A stretch of 64,000 nt of DNA from Pseudo-nitzschia pungens (lineage: Eukaryota; Bacillariophyta; Bacillariophyceae; Bacillariales; Bacillariaceae). Positions 22,767 through 34,314 of the stretch are shown in pieces. The stretch is from contig CM074759.1 in NCBI GenBank assembly GCA_037355855.1, forward strand, positions 8,308,001 through 8,372,000, written 5' to 3'. The notes beneath the pieces are model-generated. The model made no database searches and was not told the DNA's origin. It saw nothing but the letters and a program-made list of their open reading frames with translations. A program made the position numbers and the translations under genes. How positions within the stretch are numbered: position 1 is the first letter of the stretch; each line of letters starts with the position of its first letter.

Positions 22767-23519
22767 CTACGTGTCACGTCGCGTCACGTCGCGTCCCTTC
22801 GCGCCGCGACACTCGGTTTTTCCCCCGTCGGAACCACCCAGGGTCCGGCTCTTCTTGCGCGAGTCGTCGCTTCGTTTGCCATCCCTCGTCGGTCCCACCC
22901 GCTCCACCGACGACCCGGCCCGCTTCTTCTCGGGCTTGGATCCTTTCGGTTTCGGTTTGGCTCTCGGTTTGCCCCCCACCTTGCCCCCCACCTTGCCGTC
23001 CAGGTTCTCCACCGCCCGGTTGCTGCGTTGGGCAATGGTGTCCTTCTCCGGCAATGACGATGGCGATGATTCCCTCGCGGACCTCGCACCTGCTGCTGCT
23101 GCTTTCGTTTCGCCAGCCTTCTTCGGTGTCGGATCAAAGCCGGGTTTGGACCACCGGCGGGCGATCCGTGCCGCCAGAACGGCCTCGTTGCCCTTTCCGC
23201 TCAGCCCCAGAACGTTCGCGCAGTAGGTTCCGAGGACCGACGACGAGAAAAACCGGGCCAGAAAGGCCTCAGGAGACAGCTGGTTCGTCGACATGCATTC
23301 CGCGAGGGCCTCCGCCAGCGCATTGCTGTTGCTGTTGCCGTTGTTGCCATCGTCTTCGTCGTTCGTCTCGTCGGATCCGCGCGTTCGGGAGAGCATCGAC
23401 GACACGAGGTCTTCGTTGCCCTCGACCAGCTAGGCGAATCCCAGCTTGACGCCGGGAGGTACCGTCGAAGAAGCTCTCGGTTTGGCGGCCGCTCGCCGAG
23501 CGGACGATCGCCTGGACAT
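22767..23519 (-). CDS. small basic protein with an in-frame TAG at codon 30
   Basis: From the ATG at 23519 the frame reads MSRRSSARRAAAKP and PPGVKLGFA. It meets TAG at 23432-23430, then continues LVEGNEDLVSS into an open 212-codon frame. The middle is a compact helical motif (ALAECMSTNQLSPEAFLARF and SVLGTYCANVLGLSGKG, then LAARIARRW) that looks SAP-like. The tail is Lys/Arg-rich, as in chromatin-associated proteins. Both sides of the TAG read as protein, so the stop may be a point mutation, a consensus error or a readthrough site. Alternatively translation starts at the ATG at 23396 and the upstream part is non-coding. A GATGC pentamer run (about 23528-23553) precedes the upper ATG. Function is unknown; nucleic-acid binding is inference. 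Confidence 0.5.
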
Positions 23520-24320
23520 GGCAGAAGATGCGATGCGATGCGATCCGATGCGAAAAGCGCTTTTTTCTTTGCCCCGTTCTCGTGACAAGAGAGATACTAT
23601 GTATCAACCAACGATTCTCGTCGAGTCTCTTAGAAAGAGTTGCGATGGGCAAGAGATGTACCAACAGGTTAAGGTTTACCGTAAGATATGTTGTCAATCG
23701 TCAATCTCTTTCTAGCATGTCAAGTATCAGTCACAGTAACTTACACGTAAGGTTTACCGTACGGTACGGTAAGGTTTACGGTATCTTTTGCCATTCGACA
23801 CTCGGATTGTACTGGTAGGTGTCCTCACCGTATTGGCGGCAAGACTGATATGAGTTTTTTGGAGATCGAAAACTCGACCGCTGGGTGGCACGGCCGAGCA
23901 GATTGACAGACGGCCTCTACTTTTGTGTACGGGAGTGAAATCACTCCCGGGACTGGATCGCCTCCGTTCCTGTCCAGCATTTTCAAAAGGCGCATCGGTT
24001 GGTGTTGTTGTTGTTGCTGTTGCTGCTGCTGCTTCTTTTGCTTTGGAGATTGATGATCGAGAGGATGGACAGAGATCATTTCGGGGCAAGACGTCAAGTA
24101 ATAACTACTACTAATAGATCCATCATTGGAAACCCGATGTCCAACCCATCGCCATCGTCGGTTCAATCACGCCACATTACTGCTCATTGAATTGAATTGA
24201 ATTGAATCGAATTGAATTGAATTCCATTGCATCAGACCCGTGAAGAAAGACCTGGGAGGAGCAAACGCATCGCATCATCCGCTCGGCTTGACAGAGACAC
24301 CCGGACGAAAGGCAATCACC
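23520..24320. other. divergent promoter region
   Basis: This separates the 5' ends of the small basic protein (-) and the giant helical protein (+). It holds TTACCGTACGGTA-type palindromes at about 23755-23785, a CTG-like run near 24005-24035 and a TTGAA pentamer tract (about 24183-24225) about 100 bases before the downstream ATG. Confidence 0.5.
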
Positions 24321-25492
24321 ATGGCGTTCTCCCTGACCTCCAAACAACCCGACAAAAGCAAGGTTTTCGTGGACGATGACGAGGAAATCTGGAAGAGAGT
24401 CGTTTCCTTCCAGTCCGGCGAAACCGACAGCAACAGCAACAACGAAAACGAAAACGACATCGGTCCGCTTCTTTCGGGATTGGCGGAGCGCTTGCGGGAG
24501 GATTGGCGCAATTTGAATTGCGCCAACGAATCCGGCGCGTCGGATTCGGAAATCCGCTGGAAACAGCTGGTATCGGCCCTGTCGGACAAGACGAGGGGCC
24601 GGTTTTCCTATTCGGACGGTCCCTCCGAAAACGGCGCCGGAGCGTCGTCGCCTTCCGCGTCGCAAAAACCGAGCGGAGACGATGCCTCGCTCCCGGAAGC
24701 CTTTCGAACCGAGGAGGGAAAACGACACCTGGAAGCCACGGAAGCTCTCCTGGGTCTGTCGCGGGATCGGGCGCTCCAGGTGACCATGGGAGCCCTGCGA
24801 TCGGTGGACACAAATTCAAACGCAAACGCAAATTCAAACGCAACCCAATCGGGTGACGCAAACTCCAAAGGAACGGAATCGGACCGCAGCAATGGCAATG
24901 GCAACGGCAATGGCAATGGAAATAACACCGGCAACGACAACTTTTCGTCCCTCCTGGGAACCTGCGAACTCCTGGAAAAAACCCTGGATTACCACCACCG
25001 GCAGCGCTCGGCGCGGCTGTCCGTTCTGACGGAGTGCCTGCGGCTGGAACTGGATCCCTCCTATCCGATCCGCGACACCGTCCGGAGCGTCCTGCTGGAT
25101 CCCCTGGACGATTCCTTTCCGGCGAACGCGGCGGGAGACGACAACGGTTCCCTGGCCCGGGGCCTCTTCAAGAGCCTGCTGGTGGTCGCCTGCCGACCGG
25201 ATCCGGTGGCCTCCCGCGAGGCCCTGGAGCCTTCGAGGGCGCTGGTCGGGGCGGCGGCTCGCGAAACGAACCGCAATGCCAACAACAACAACAATGCAAG
25301 CAACAACAACAGCAACAACAATGCCAACAAAACGCAACAGAATTTCCGGGAGGACCTCTTTTGCAGATTGGTCGCCCAGGCCCAGCGGGAGCGCACCCAG
25401 GCCATGGAAGCGCTCCTGGCACTGCTCTACGAGCGCCTCGAGGGGGGCGTCTTCCGGAGGGACTACGCCCTCCTGCTGACGGCACTCTTTTC

Positions 25493-25524
<32 letters not shown>

Positions 25525-27032
25525 GGAAGGGGGGTGCCGCTGCTGCTGCTGGCAGCGGGGACCATCGCCGCTGGCACCAGCTGGCGGGACTCGTCTGCGC
25601 CGGATCCCAGGCCCTGTGGAGGGCCTTTGAACCGAACGACGACGACAACAACGACAGCAATACCAACGAGGACAACAACAACAGCAATGCCGATTCCCCG
25701 ACCTGGAAGGAACGGCACCCGCTCCTGGACGGTTTGTTGTGGCGCCCCAGCGCCCGCGACGCTTTGGCCGAGCTGGAAGCCCTGGGACTCCTCCTGCTCG
25801 AGTTGCTCCCGGAGGCGCCGGCGAAGAGCGCGGAGCGACCCCTGTCTCTGGCGCTTCTCTCCCACGGCCTCCTGGTGGCCCTGGTTGGGAAAGACTACGA
25901 CGACGACGACGACGACAACGCGGGGGCCGGGGCCGCTCCGGTGCCCTCTGACACTCGCACCCGGTGGGGCCCTGTCGAAGCTCTTGTGGGGCTCCGGGGG
26001 GACCGCCAGCAACAGCAACGAGGAGTCGTCGTCGTCCTCGTCCTCGTCCTCCCGATCCCTGCGCGAGTGCGGGGAGCGATTGGTTCACCTCGCCAACGAC
26101 GAGGCCGGAGCCTTTGGGTACCTCGCGGAAACGATCCGCGACCTGACGGCCGAGGCCCTCTCGGACGATCCCTCCCTGGTGGTCCACGACTCGCTCTACG
26201 ACTGGCAGTTCGCGGCGGCGGCGGCGCTGGAACGGGACGGGTGTTCCGCTTCCGCCGGCGGAAGCGGCGAAGCTCCCGTCCTGATGCTGACGGACGGATC
26301 GGCCGCGTCATCGTCGTCATCGAACGCACCGGCCGCGATTGGTGGCAGCGGCAGCGGCAGCGCGAACGCGAACGCCTCCAAGCGCATCCCGGCGTGCGTC
26401 GTGGCCTACACGAGCATCGCGCGGGAAGTCCTGGCCGCGTCCATCGCCGCCTTTTCCGAGACGCTCCTGGCCATCGACCGGGAGGACTCGAGCCGGAACA
26501 TCGGGACGCTCTGCCAGCTGGCGGCCATTGTCTTTGGAAACAACGAGCCGCTCTGCGCGCAATTCTGGGAGTCCTGGGAGGCCTACCTGCTCCGGGCGGC
26601 GGCGGCCGATCCGACCGCCGCTCGCGGATTCCCCGTGTGCCGGCTCCTCGACGCCTCGTACAACCTGGGCCGGGAGCACCTGGCCGGATTGGTGCAGGAG
26701 GGGGGAGCGATTTCCAGGGAGGAGTACCTGCTCGCGGTGGCGCCCTTTTTGGAGCTGCTCTCGGCTCTCTGCCACACGCCGGGCCTGGCCGAAGCCACGA
26801 TCGACATGCTGCCGCCGACCATGATCCGGACGGCCCTGGTTTGCTGCGGCTGCGATCCCTCGACCGACGCGAGCGCGATCGAACACCGGGTCCGGGTGCT
26901 GGAATCCCTGGAGCGGCTGACCCGCGTTGCGGCGTCCTCCGAGTCGTGCCTCGGGCGGCTCCGGGCGTCCCTGGAAGAGGAAAGCGGAGCCGCGGCGGTT
27001 TCCGCCGAGCGACGCCACCGAACCACCGACAA

Positions 27033-27063
<31 letters not shown>

Positions 27064-30000
27064 AACCATCGTCGTCTTGATCACGAGTATGATCGTGCCT
27101 GCGACGGACCCCGCCTCCTGGCCTCCCTCCTGAACGATCCGAGGGACAGCCGGATCGCCCGCTCGGTGCTGGGAATCATCGCCAATTTGCTGGAGAGAGC
27201 CCCCAACGGATGGGCCGTCGTCATGGCCGGACAATTCATCGACCATCGCAGCAACGGCTTTCGCGGAAGCGACTCGTCCACCTCCCGATTGGTTCCCTTC
27301 CTCTCGACCAAGGAGGAACCCCTCTCGCACTCGGCGGTCCTGGTTCTGGCGGAGCTGGTCGGCCACATGAGTCCGGTGGTCTTTTCCCGGCGGTCGGGGG
27401 CCGCTGCTGCGGCGGCGACCAGAGACAACGCCGATTCGATTCTTTCCTTCCTGCAGAGCCTCGGTGCGGCTCTGCTGACGGCCATGACGGGCCTCGCCAC
27501 CACGCGGATCTCCACCGCGTCCGTGGAAACCGCCGAGATCGTCTTTCAGTCCTTTGCCAACTTTCTCCGCTGGATCCGCCCGGTCATTCGGCTCCACGAC
27601 TCGACGGGGGTGCGAGAGGGCGCGACACGGATACGGGATTGGTTGATCCGGACCCTGGCCACCAGCGACGACCTCGGGGAAGTCTTGGTCTACTACGCCA
27701 CCGCTCCCGTGTCGCTCGGATTGGTCGCGAAAATGGAGGAGACCCTCGCGGACCAGTCCATCGCGGCGCGGGTCGCGAACGAGGACGATTCCGAGACGGC
27801 GAACAAGTACGGGGCTTGGTATTCCCTGTCGTCCGAGCACAGGGACCGGTCCTCCGGCGCGGCGCTGTCGAAATCCCGGGTGCTGGAGTTTTTGTCGGGC
27901 ATGGCACCGAGCGACTTCGACCTGGAGGGGGTTCACGCGAGGGGATGGGTGAAGGGAACCAATCCGAACGGCATCGCCGCCCTGGATGCCGCGTGGGCTT
28001 CCGTCCGGTTGCTCTCGGAATGGGCCACCCAGGTGGAAGACATCGCCGGGACCCATCTCGAACGATCGTCCGCGGCAACGAGATCGGACGTTTTCCTCGG
28101 AGGAGCCGCCGGCGACGTGGTGACCAATCTGAGCCCCCAGAGGCTGCTCTGCACCGCGGCACCGATGCCGATCCTGCCGTTTTCCGATGGCGGATTGTCG
28201 GCTCTGTGGAAAAGCCTGAACGCGTCGACCCTCGATCTGTTGCTTCCGTACCTCCACCGAGCAGCGAGCGGGGAAAAGGAAACCGCGACCGGGGATCCCA
28301 ACCTGCCCCCGTCGATCGTGCTGAATCTCCTGAACACCTGCATCGCGCACGCAACCATGACGTTGCCCCGGGCGAACACGGCCGATTCCGCGCTCCTGCG
28401 AACCGTTTTGCAGTCCACCCGATTCCCGGCTCTGCTGAAAGACATTGTGGAACGGGGAATCCGGCTCGCCGGGGAAGGAGACGACTCCCGGAAGCTAGCG
28501 GGAACCAACAAGAACGATTTCTTGGACGCCTTTTTGGGGTTGCAGATCCTTTCCTGTTGCGTGTCGTCGGCACCCACGGTCGCGGACGTCGTCCTGGGCC
28601 TGGAACAAGGCTCGGATCTGGCGGAAAAACTCGTCGAGGGAGCCCTCTTTGCGCCGGAGGTTCTCGATCTCAAGGGATCGCGAGACATTTTTGACACGGA
28701 AGGATCGATCTTGCGAATGAGAATCGCGGCGGGATGCGCAAACGTGCTGGCCGCTCTGTGGGAAAACATACAGTTTCTTTCGCAAGGGACGACCTCGGAT
28801 CAGGTGGGGACCGCCCTGCGAAAGGAAATCGACGGGCAATCGGCCTTCGTCTCGAAACTCGTGGAGTTTGTCAGCGATTACGCCAACACGGACGATTTGG
28901 AAAAGAGAATCGACGTATCCAACGAGACGGAGTTTGGTAGGGTGTCGACCATGTCCTTTATGACTTCCGCGTTGGAAATCCTTGCCAACGCCCACGTCTA
29001 TGAATCATCGAAAGAAGGCGGCGCAACAACGGCCACCTCGGATGTTCTCTCCAAGTTTGTAAAGTCCCGTCGGTTCATGAAAGCGGACAATTACGTCGTG
29101 TCGGTGACCAGCACGAAACAGATATGGGAAATTTCCAGGTTCGCCGGACTGAAACAGCGAGATCCGGTCTCGCTGCTCTCGTCGTTCCCGGCCGTCTCGA
29201 GCAACCTGCAACCGAACAACTTTTACCGGAAAGAAAATTCGTTCGATTTATCCTCGCTGCAGGGTTGGATCACGCGCGTCGGAGACGTCGAAAACGACGA
29301 TGACCTGAACGACGCCCTGGGCAAGGCGTCCCTTCTTTACCATTTGACCGCGTCCGAATCCGGTCTCATGAAAGCCTGGAAACAATTTTCGGAGATTGCT
29401 TTCTTCGGCGTTTACCATTCGAATGGTTGCGCGATGACCGGGTCAAACCTGCGGATTCTGAAAAACATGACTCTCGATACGCTGTTCGGCCTCAATGACA
29501 ATCTCGCCGCCGGTGCCGCCGCGCAGACGGGATTCTCGACGCATTTCATGAGCGAAGAAATCTGTCAAATGTCCGGTTACCTCGGAGACCTTCTGCTGTT
29601 CCAGTTGGAGATCGGGGCATTTGATCTCGTACCGCTAGATGAACTCTTGAAAATTGCCAGGGCTTTGTCCGATAGCATGAAGAGTCTGCAAGACGTTGCT
29701 TGTCCCGACGAAACCGGAGAATCCGACGTCGAAGACCTCTTGCAAGTGAGTGAAATGATTCGAATCCGTCTCAAAATCTGTCAATGTTCCCCCTTTTGCC
29801 AAAACTAACCCATTCATTGTAATTCCATTTCTCGTCGCAGGAATACTGTGTTCAACACCAAACTCTGTTGAGTTGCTCTCTCGTCATCTGTAGTCTGATA
29901 GAAAAGCACGAGAGCAGTCGCCCAGACCAAGGCGTGCAATGCGACATATACACCTCTCTTTGCTTGACGAATTGCGCGTTTGTCCGGGCATTCTCTCGCC

Positions 30001-32114
30001 AGTGCAACGAGAAAAACATCTCGACCAAAACGTACACGAACATAATACGGTCGTGCGCATCGTTGTTCACGCTCTTGGTGGTCGGGTATCAAGGGAATCA
30101 ATTGAGCGATTCTTCCTACACACGCATGCTCTCCAAATCCTTCCGCGAGTATGAGGTGTTGAAAATTCTGATGCAATATGCCACGCATCTATCGTCATTT
30201 GTGGAGCGTAATTTATTGTCATCGGAGAAACCCAACCCTTCGGAGGAGGACACAGAAATTTTAGAAGTGATCAAAGCTATCTTCAATCTCTTGTACGCGA
30301 TTGCCGATACCAACGATCCCGAGGTTATCAGCACTTTGCATGGGGTAGAACTGTCCCAGCTGGCAGTTCGAAACCCTTTGTTCAACCTGCGGTGTCCTTC
30401 GTGGTCTCCACAAGATTTGTCGCAGGCACAACCTAGAGGCTACATTTTCAAGAGGGAGACGGTAATGATTTCGGACGAGCCATCTTCGATCGTCGTAGGT
30501 TCGGAGGATCCAATTTTTCAGATTTGGTTGGCGTCCATGCAAGTTCTGGGCGCATGCGTTCGGACATCCTCTCACTATTTGAACAGATCCGGGAGAGATG
30601 ATCTCAGCACCGGATTTCTCGAAATGTCCATTGAATTTTTGCGAGTGTACAAGACGCCTCTTCTTGCGTGCCTGCAGAGTTGCGTGTATCCTCTGAAAAT
30701 GACCCGGCTGGCTTTGCGCGAAGCCGAAGGGTTAATGGGAATGATTGCCGAGCTCTGCAAACGAAATGTTCGGAGCTCGTTTTCCAGCTCCAATCTCCAA
30801 CTGTGCGAGGAATTCACCGAGCATACCAAGACTGTAATGACGAGTTTGAGCAAATTCCTCGGGGCAGCGGGAACGTCCTCTGAATTGTTTGCCACCATCG
30901 AAGAATACGAATCTACAGATCAAGACCGATTCGAAGATCTCAAAACAGCTCCCTTGAGTAAACTTCGACTGTCGTTGTTGTCCATCGGACTTCCAATGGC
31001 CAAACAAAAAGCGATGAGACTCTCCAACTACACCACGAGCCGCCTCGAAAAAATCTCCCGACAGGATTTTCAAGCGGCCACGGTCATCCCCGACCACCTC
31101 AAAACCTTGTGCAAGAAAAAAGCGTACGAATCGGATTCGGAACGCATATGCCGGCTTTCGGTGTCGAATCAATTTTCTCTGGATCTCGTGCGATCCGGTG
31201 CGGATTGCATGCGCCAGGCCCTGTCCTTGGTTTTGAGAACACACGCCATGTCGAAATCCTTCTACATGTTCTCGGAAGCGGACCGGGCAATCGACGTCAT
31301 GAATCTGGTCGAACCGGGAATCGTGATCGGATACAGGCCCAATGTCGGCCAGACCTTGCTGTTCGACTCGACGGGATTCGGGTCTCTGCGTTTTGGAAGG
31401 GTGCTGAACGTCGACAACTTTTCGCGAACATGGGAAGTCGTGGTGATCCGCCAGGAAGGGAACGACTTTGGTGTCGTGTCGGAGGGGAGACGAGAAACCG
31501 TTCAGGCCGTCCAGCTCGCCGGGATCGAGGACAAATCGGCGCGAAAAGCGTCCACCTCGCTGCTGTCCCCAGCTCCGGACACTATGGGTTCCTTCGAAAG
31601 TGCTCCCGCCTTTTTGACGACGGGAAATTACATCATGACACTGCGCTGGTGCCACCAACAAAGCACCCTGACCCAGAGCAGCACGTCCCTGGATTCCGGC
31701 TTCCGGACCCCGTCGTACATTCGGCAGATTGCGGAACAGGCCTCCATTCTTCTCGGAGCCGATCTGGTGCTGCACGGATTGAACGGCGGTTTCCAGAACA
31801 AGGACCCCAATGAACTGTCCCGGCTCGACGATCAGCTCTTTGAACTCTTTGCCGACAAGGCGTCGCTGGAGAGAAACCTCGAGAACGAGGGACCCCAGCG
31901 ATCGTCGTTTTCCTTCCCGGAGGGTCGCCTCAAGGGGGTGATCGATCCCTCCGTGTGGAAGGGTTTGCAGGGCCAGGTGTTTCCCTTCGTCCAGAGGGCC
32001 TACACCGTCCGGCAGGAGATCGAGCGCAAAAAGAGGGAAAAACAGCGGAGCGCGAGCGGCAGGGAGTTTTTCTCGGGTTTCCGTCGCGCGGGGACGAGCT
32101 CCTTTCGGAGGTGA
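24321..32114 (+). CDS. giant alpha-solenoid protein, probably Nup188/Nup205-type nucleoporin
   Basis: The start is ATG at 24321 in a strong CACCATGG context. Exon 1 runs to 29745. A 95-nt intron (29746-29840, GTGAGT...CGCAG, phase 0) joins EDLLQ to EYCVQHQ, and exon 2 ends at TGA 32112-32114. Exon 1 needs one frame repair: the coding frame moves +1 near the G4 at 25966-25969, after which TRW continues as LSKLLWGSGG. The product would be about 2565 aa, almost all helix-forming. Asn/Asp/Ser/Gln inserts occur in the first 700 residues. Segments such as FGNNEPLCAQFWESW, GFPVCRLLDASYNLG and LAVAPFLELLSALCH resemble the N-terminal solenoid of Nup188/Nup205 scaffold nucleoporins of the inner nuclear-pore ring. 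Family size (about 1700-2000 aa) fits if the low-complexity inserts are discounted. The assignment is from recollected patterns and is moderate; the gene itself is certain. Confidence 0.7.
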
Positions 32115-32410
32115 ACGAATGAATGCATCCAATCCCGCGGCGCGGCGACGGTTTGCTTTGGCGGCGAAAGCTTGAACGAAAAAAAAAACACGATTGCTTC
32201 CCCCGGTCGCAACTAGAAACGAAAGAGACGGTAACTAATGCCGTCGAGCACAGGAATTAAATATAATGTTGTTAGCGCCGTCTAAACACCTCGTTCCTTT
32301 CTCCGGAAAGGTGGTCGCGTGATTCTGCTACTCGTGAGCGCCTTTCTTTGCCGCCGGACTCGCGGAGTCCTCGATCGGTACAACGGCATTGCTATTATTT
32401 GCTACTATTC

Positions 32411-33319
32411 CTACGGTTCCCGTAAATACGGCGGGTGCGGAAAGATCTTCTTGTCGTCGCAGACCGCCAGCACGACCTCGTGGCACTTGTCCAGATCAAA
32501 GACGTCCCTGCCGTTTTTCTGGCTCCGCAGGGAGCTCTCCATGTCGATCCAGACGCCGCGTTTCGCGTCCGCGTCCGCGTCCGCGGCCCCACCTTCGTTG
32601 GCCGCGAAAATCTGGTCCAGGACGCCCGAGATGTTGGCCGGTCCGATGCCCCCCGCGTACCCGATCGAGTACGGCGTTCCGGGCGGAATCGGCGGCCAGT
32701 TCTCGGGCAGGACGCCCGTCCCCTTGGACTCGTCCACCAGCATGGAAATGTTGGCCGGAAACGAAACGTCACTTCCGTCCTTGTCGTTGTCCTTGTCGCT
32801 GCTGCCACCACCAAATGTTTGCAGGACTCCCTCCCACAGGGGCCGGGTCTCCTCGTTTTTCTGCAGGATGAATTCCAGCTCGGGATGCCTTGCCGCGACC
32901 GACAAAAAGGCGGCGACCGCCGCGGAATTCGTTCTTTCGCCGTCCTTCTTGGTTTGAAAGACGGACGTGTCGACGCCGTTGACGGCCGTGGCGTTGATCT
33001 GGACGCGGCCGAATCCCCAGCCGCGCAGCTTTCGAACGAAGGAGTCGTCCCCGCGGAGGACCTCGTCGACCCGGCGCTCGCAGAGGTGGGCGGCGAGTTT
33101 CATTTTTTTTGTTTCTTCTTCGTGTCGCTCGTTGTGCAGCTTTGCCGTCTCCGCCAAGAGGGCGACCCACTCGGGGGTCGGATACCGCGGCTGGCCTTCC
33201 TTGTCGGGCCGGAAGAGGGCCCCGAATTCGAGAAAGGGGTAGGAGTGGGCGTACATGACGAGCTGCTTGGGATGGACGGAATCGTCGATCCCGCAGAGAC
33301 CCACGGCCCGGAATTTCAT
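32411..33319 (-). CDS. phosphoribosylanthranilate isomerase-like TIM-barrel protein
   Basis: The intact frame encodes 302 aa from ATG 33319. It opens KFRAVGLCGIDDSVHP and has MKLAAHLCERRVDEVLRG, VQINATAVNGVD, FILQKNEETRPLW, DESKGTGVLPENWP, IGYAGGIGPANI and GVWIDMESSLRS. The alternating strand-and-loop pattern and the GGIGPxN and WIDMESS loops match a eukaryotic/bacterial family related to TrpF, which isomerises N-(5'-phosphoribosyl)anthranilate in tryptophan synthesis. It is longer than bacterial TrpF (about 200 aa), so the exact substrate is uncertain. It carries no obvious targeting leader. A GGTTT pentamer tract lies directly upstream (33320-33390). Confidence 0.72.
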   Translation of the reverse strand: MKFRAVGLCGIDDSVHPKQLVMYAHSYPFLEFGALFRPDKEGQPRYPTPEWVALLAETAKLHNERHEEETKKMKLAAHLCERRVDEVLRGDDSFVRKLRGWGFGRVQINATAVNGVDTSVFQTKKDGERTNSAAVAAFLSVAARHPELEFILQKNEETRPLWEGVLQTFGGGSSDKDNDKDGSDVSFPANISMLVDESKGTGVLPENWPPIPPGTPYSIGYAGGIGPANISGVLDQIFAANEGGAADADADAKRGVWIDMESSLRSQKNGRDVFDLDKCHEVVLAVCDDKKIFPHPPYLREP

Positions 33320-34314
33320 GGTTTGGATTGGTTTGGTTTGGTAGTAGTTTGGTTTGGTTTCGTAGTTTGGTTTGGTTTCGTAGTTTGGTTTCTTGGTTTG
33401 CTGGTATGTTTTGGTATGGCAATTGTGTGTATGGTGAGGATGATGGGGTTGGCAGTCACCGTTGGATGATACTCGGTTCTGAGTTCTGTCGGATCGTTGA
33501 CCGAATTATTATTGTGCCAGAAAGAATCGACATCGATCGACGACGGAGGAAGGAATCGGATCGTTGCCGCAGACACTAAGACTTACTCGTAAGATTACTT
33601 TCCTTCTCAAATTTCACGAATGACATCATCGGGTTGGTATCGGGCATCAGAAAACTTGCGAGAAAACGAAACAAAGATTCGAATTCTCATCGCGTGAAGT
33701 TTCCAAACCCAAAAGATTTCACAATTCACAACTGCACGACTGCAAGGTTACCGTAATCTTACCGTACGGTACAATCGATCGATCCTCCGTTTCAAAGTCG
33801 TATGAGTCGAGTCCCGATAGTAATCCCGAACCCTACCGTACCGGCATAGTGTCAAAACCTCACGATGTTCTTTTGTAAGGTTACTTCGATCCGTCAGTCG
33901 TGGATAGGAGTTTTCAGTCATTAGTTCCTCCCCGCCATCAACAAAACTCGTGTTCCCATCTTCCAAAACTCCGCTCGGCGTCCTCCGCCGTCTGTTGCTC
34001 CGAATTCCAAAACACAAACTTTGACGCATACGATTACCTTCGCAAGTCTTACTTGTAATTACTCGCACCGTTGTTTCGAATACGGCTGCCCTTTCCCACT
34101 CGGGGTGGTTGAAAGTATTGATAACAGATACTATAGCTTTTCTATTGCGATAAGACTTCCCATATCGAACGCAGTCCGTGCTGCGTGTAGGAGCAACGAT
34201 CATCAATCATTCACCCATCCATCGACTCCCGCCCGATCCGATCCGATCCGATCGAACAACGTATACAGGTAATACACCTACACCGATCCATCCACCCAAA
34301 AAAGAACGCCGGCA
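33320..34314. other. divergent promoter region of the TrpF-like and TRM11 genes
   Basis: GGTTT repeats lie next to the TrpF-like start, and a GATCC pentamer run (about 34233-34256) lies 60 bases before the TRM11 ATG. A TTACCGTACGGTA palindrome sits near 33759-33772. No gene is supported in between. Confidence 0.5.

Noticed and set aside
25941..25980. 40-nt GT-AG intron to explain the frame change in the giant helical protein
   Set aside because: Length fits the frame, but it is shorter than every other intron here, and removing one G from GGGG gives an equally smooth protein.
32395..33469. Forward frames of 212-344 codons opposite the TrpF-like gene
   Set aside because: They are antisense shadows of a GC-rich conserved coding region.
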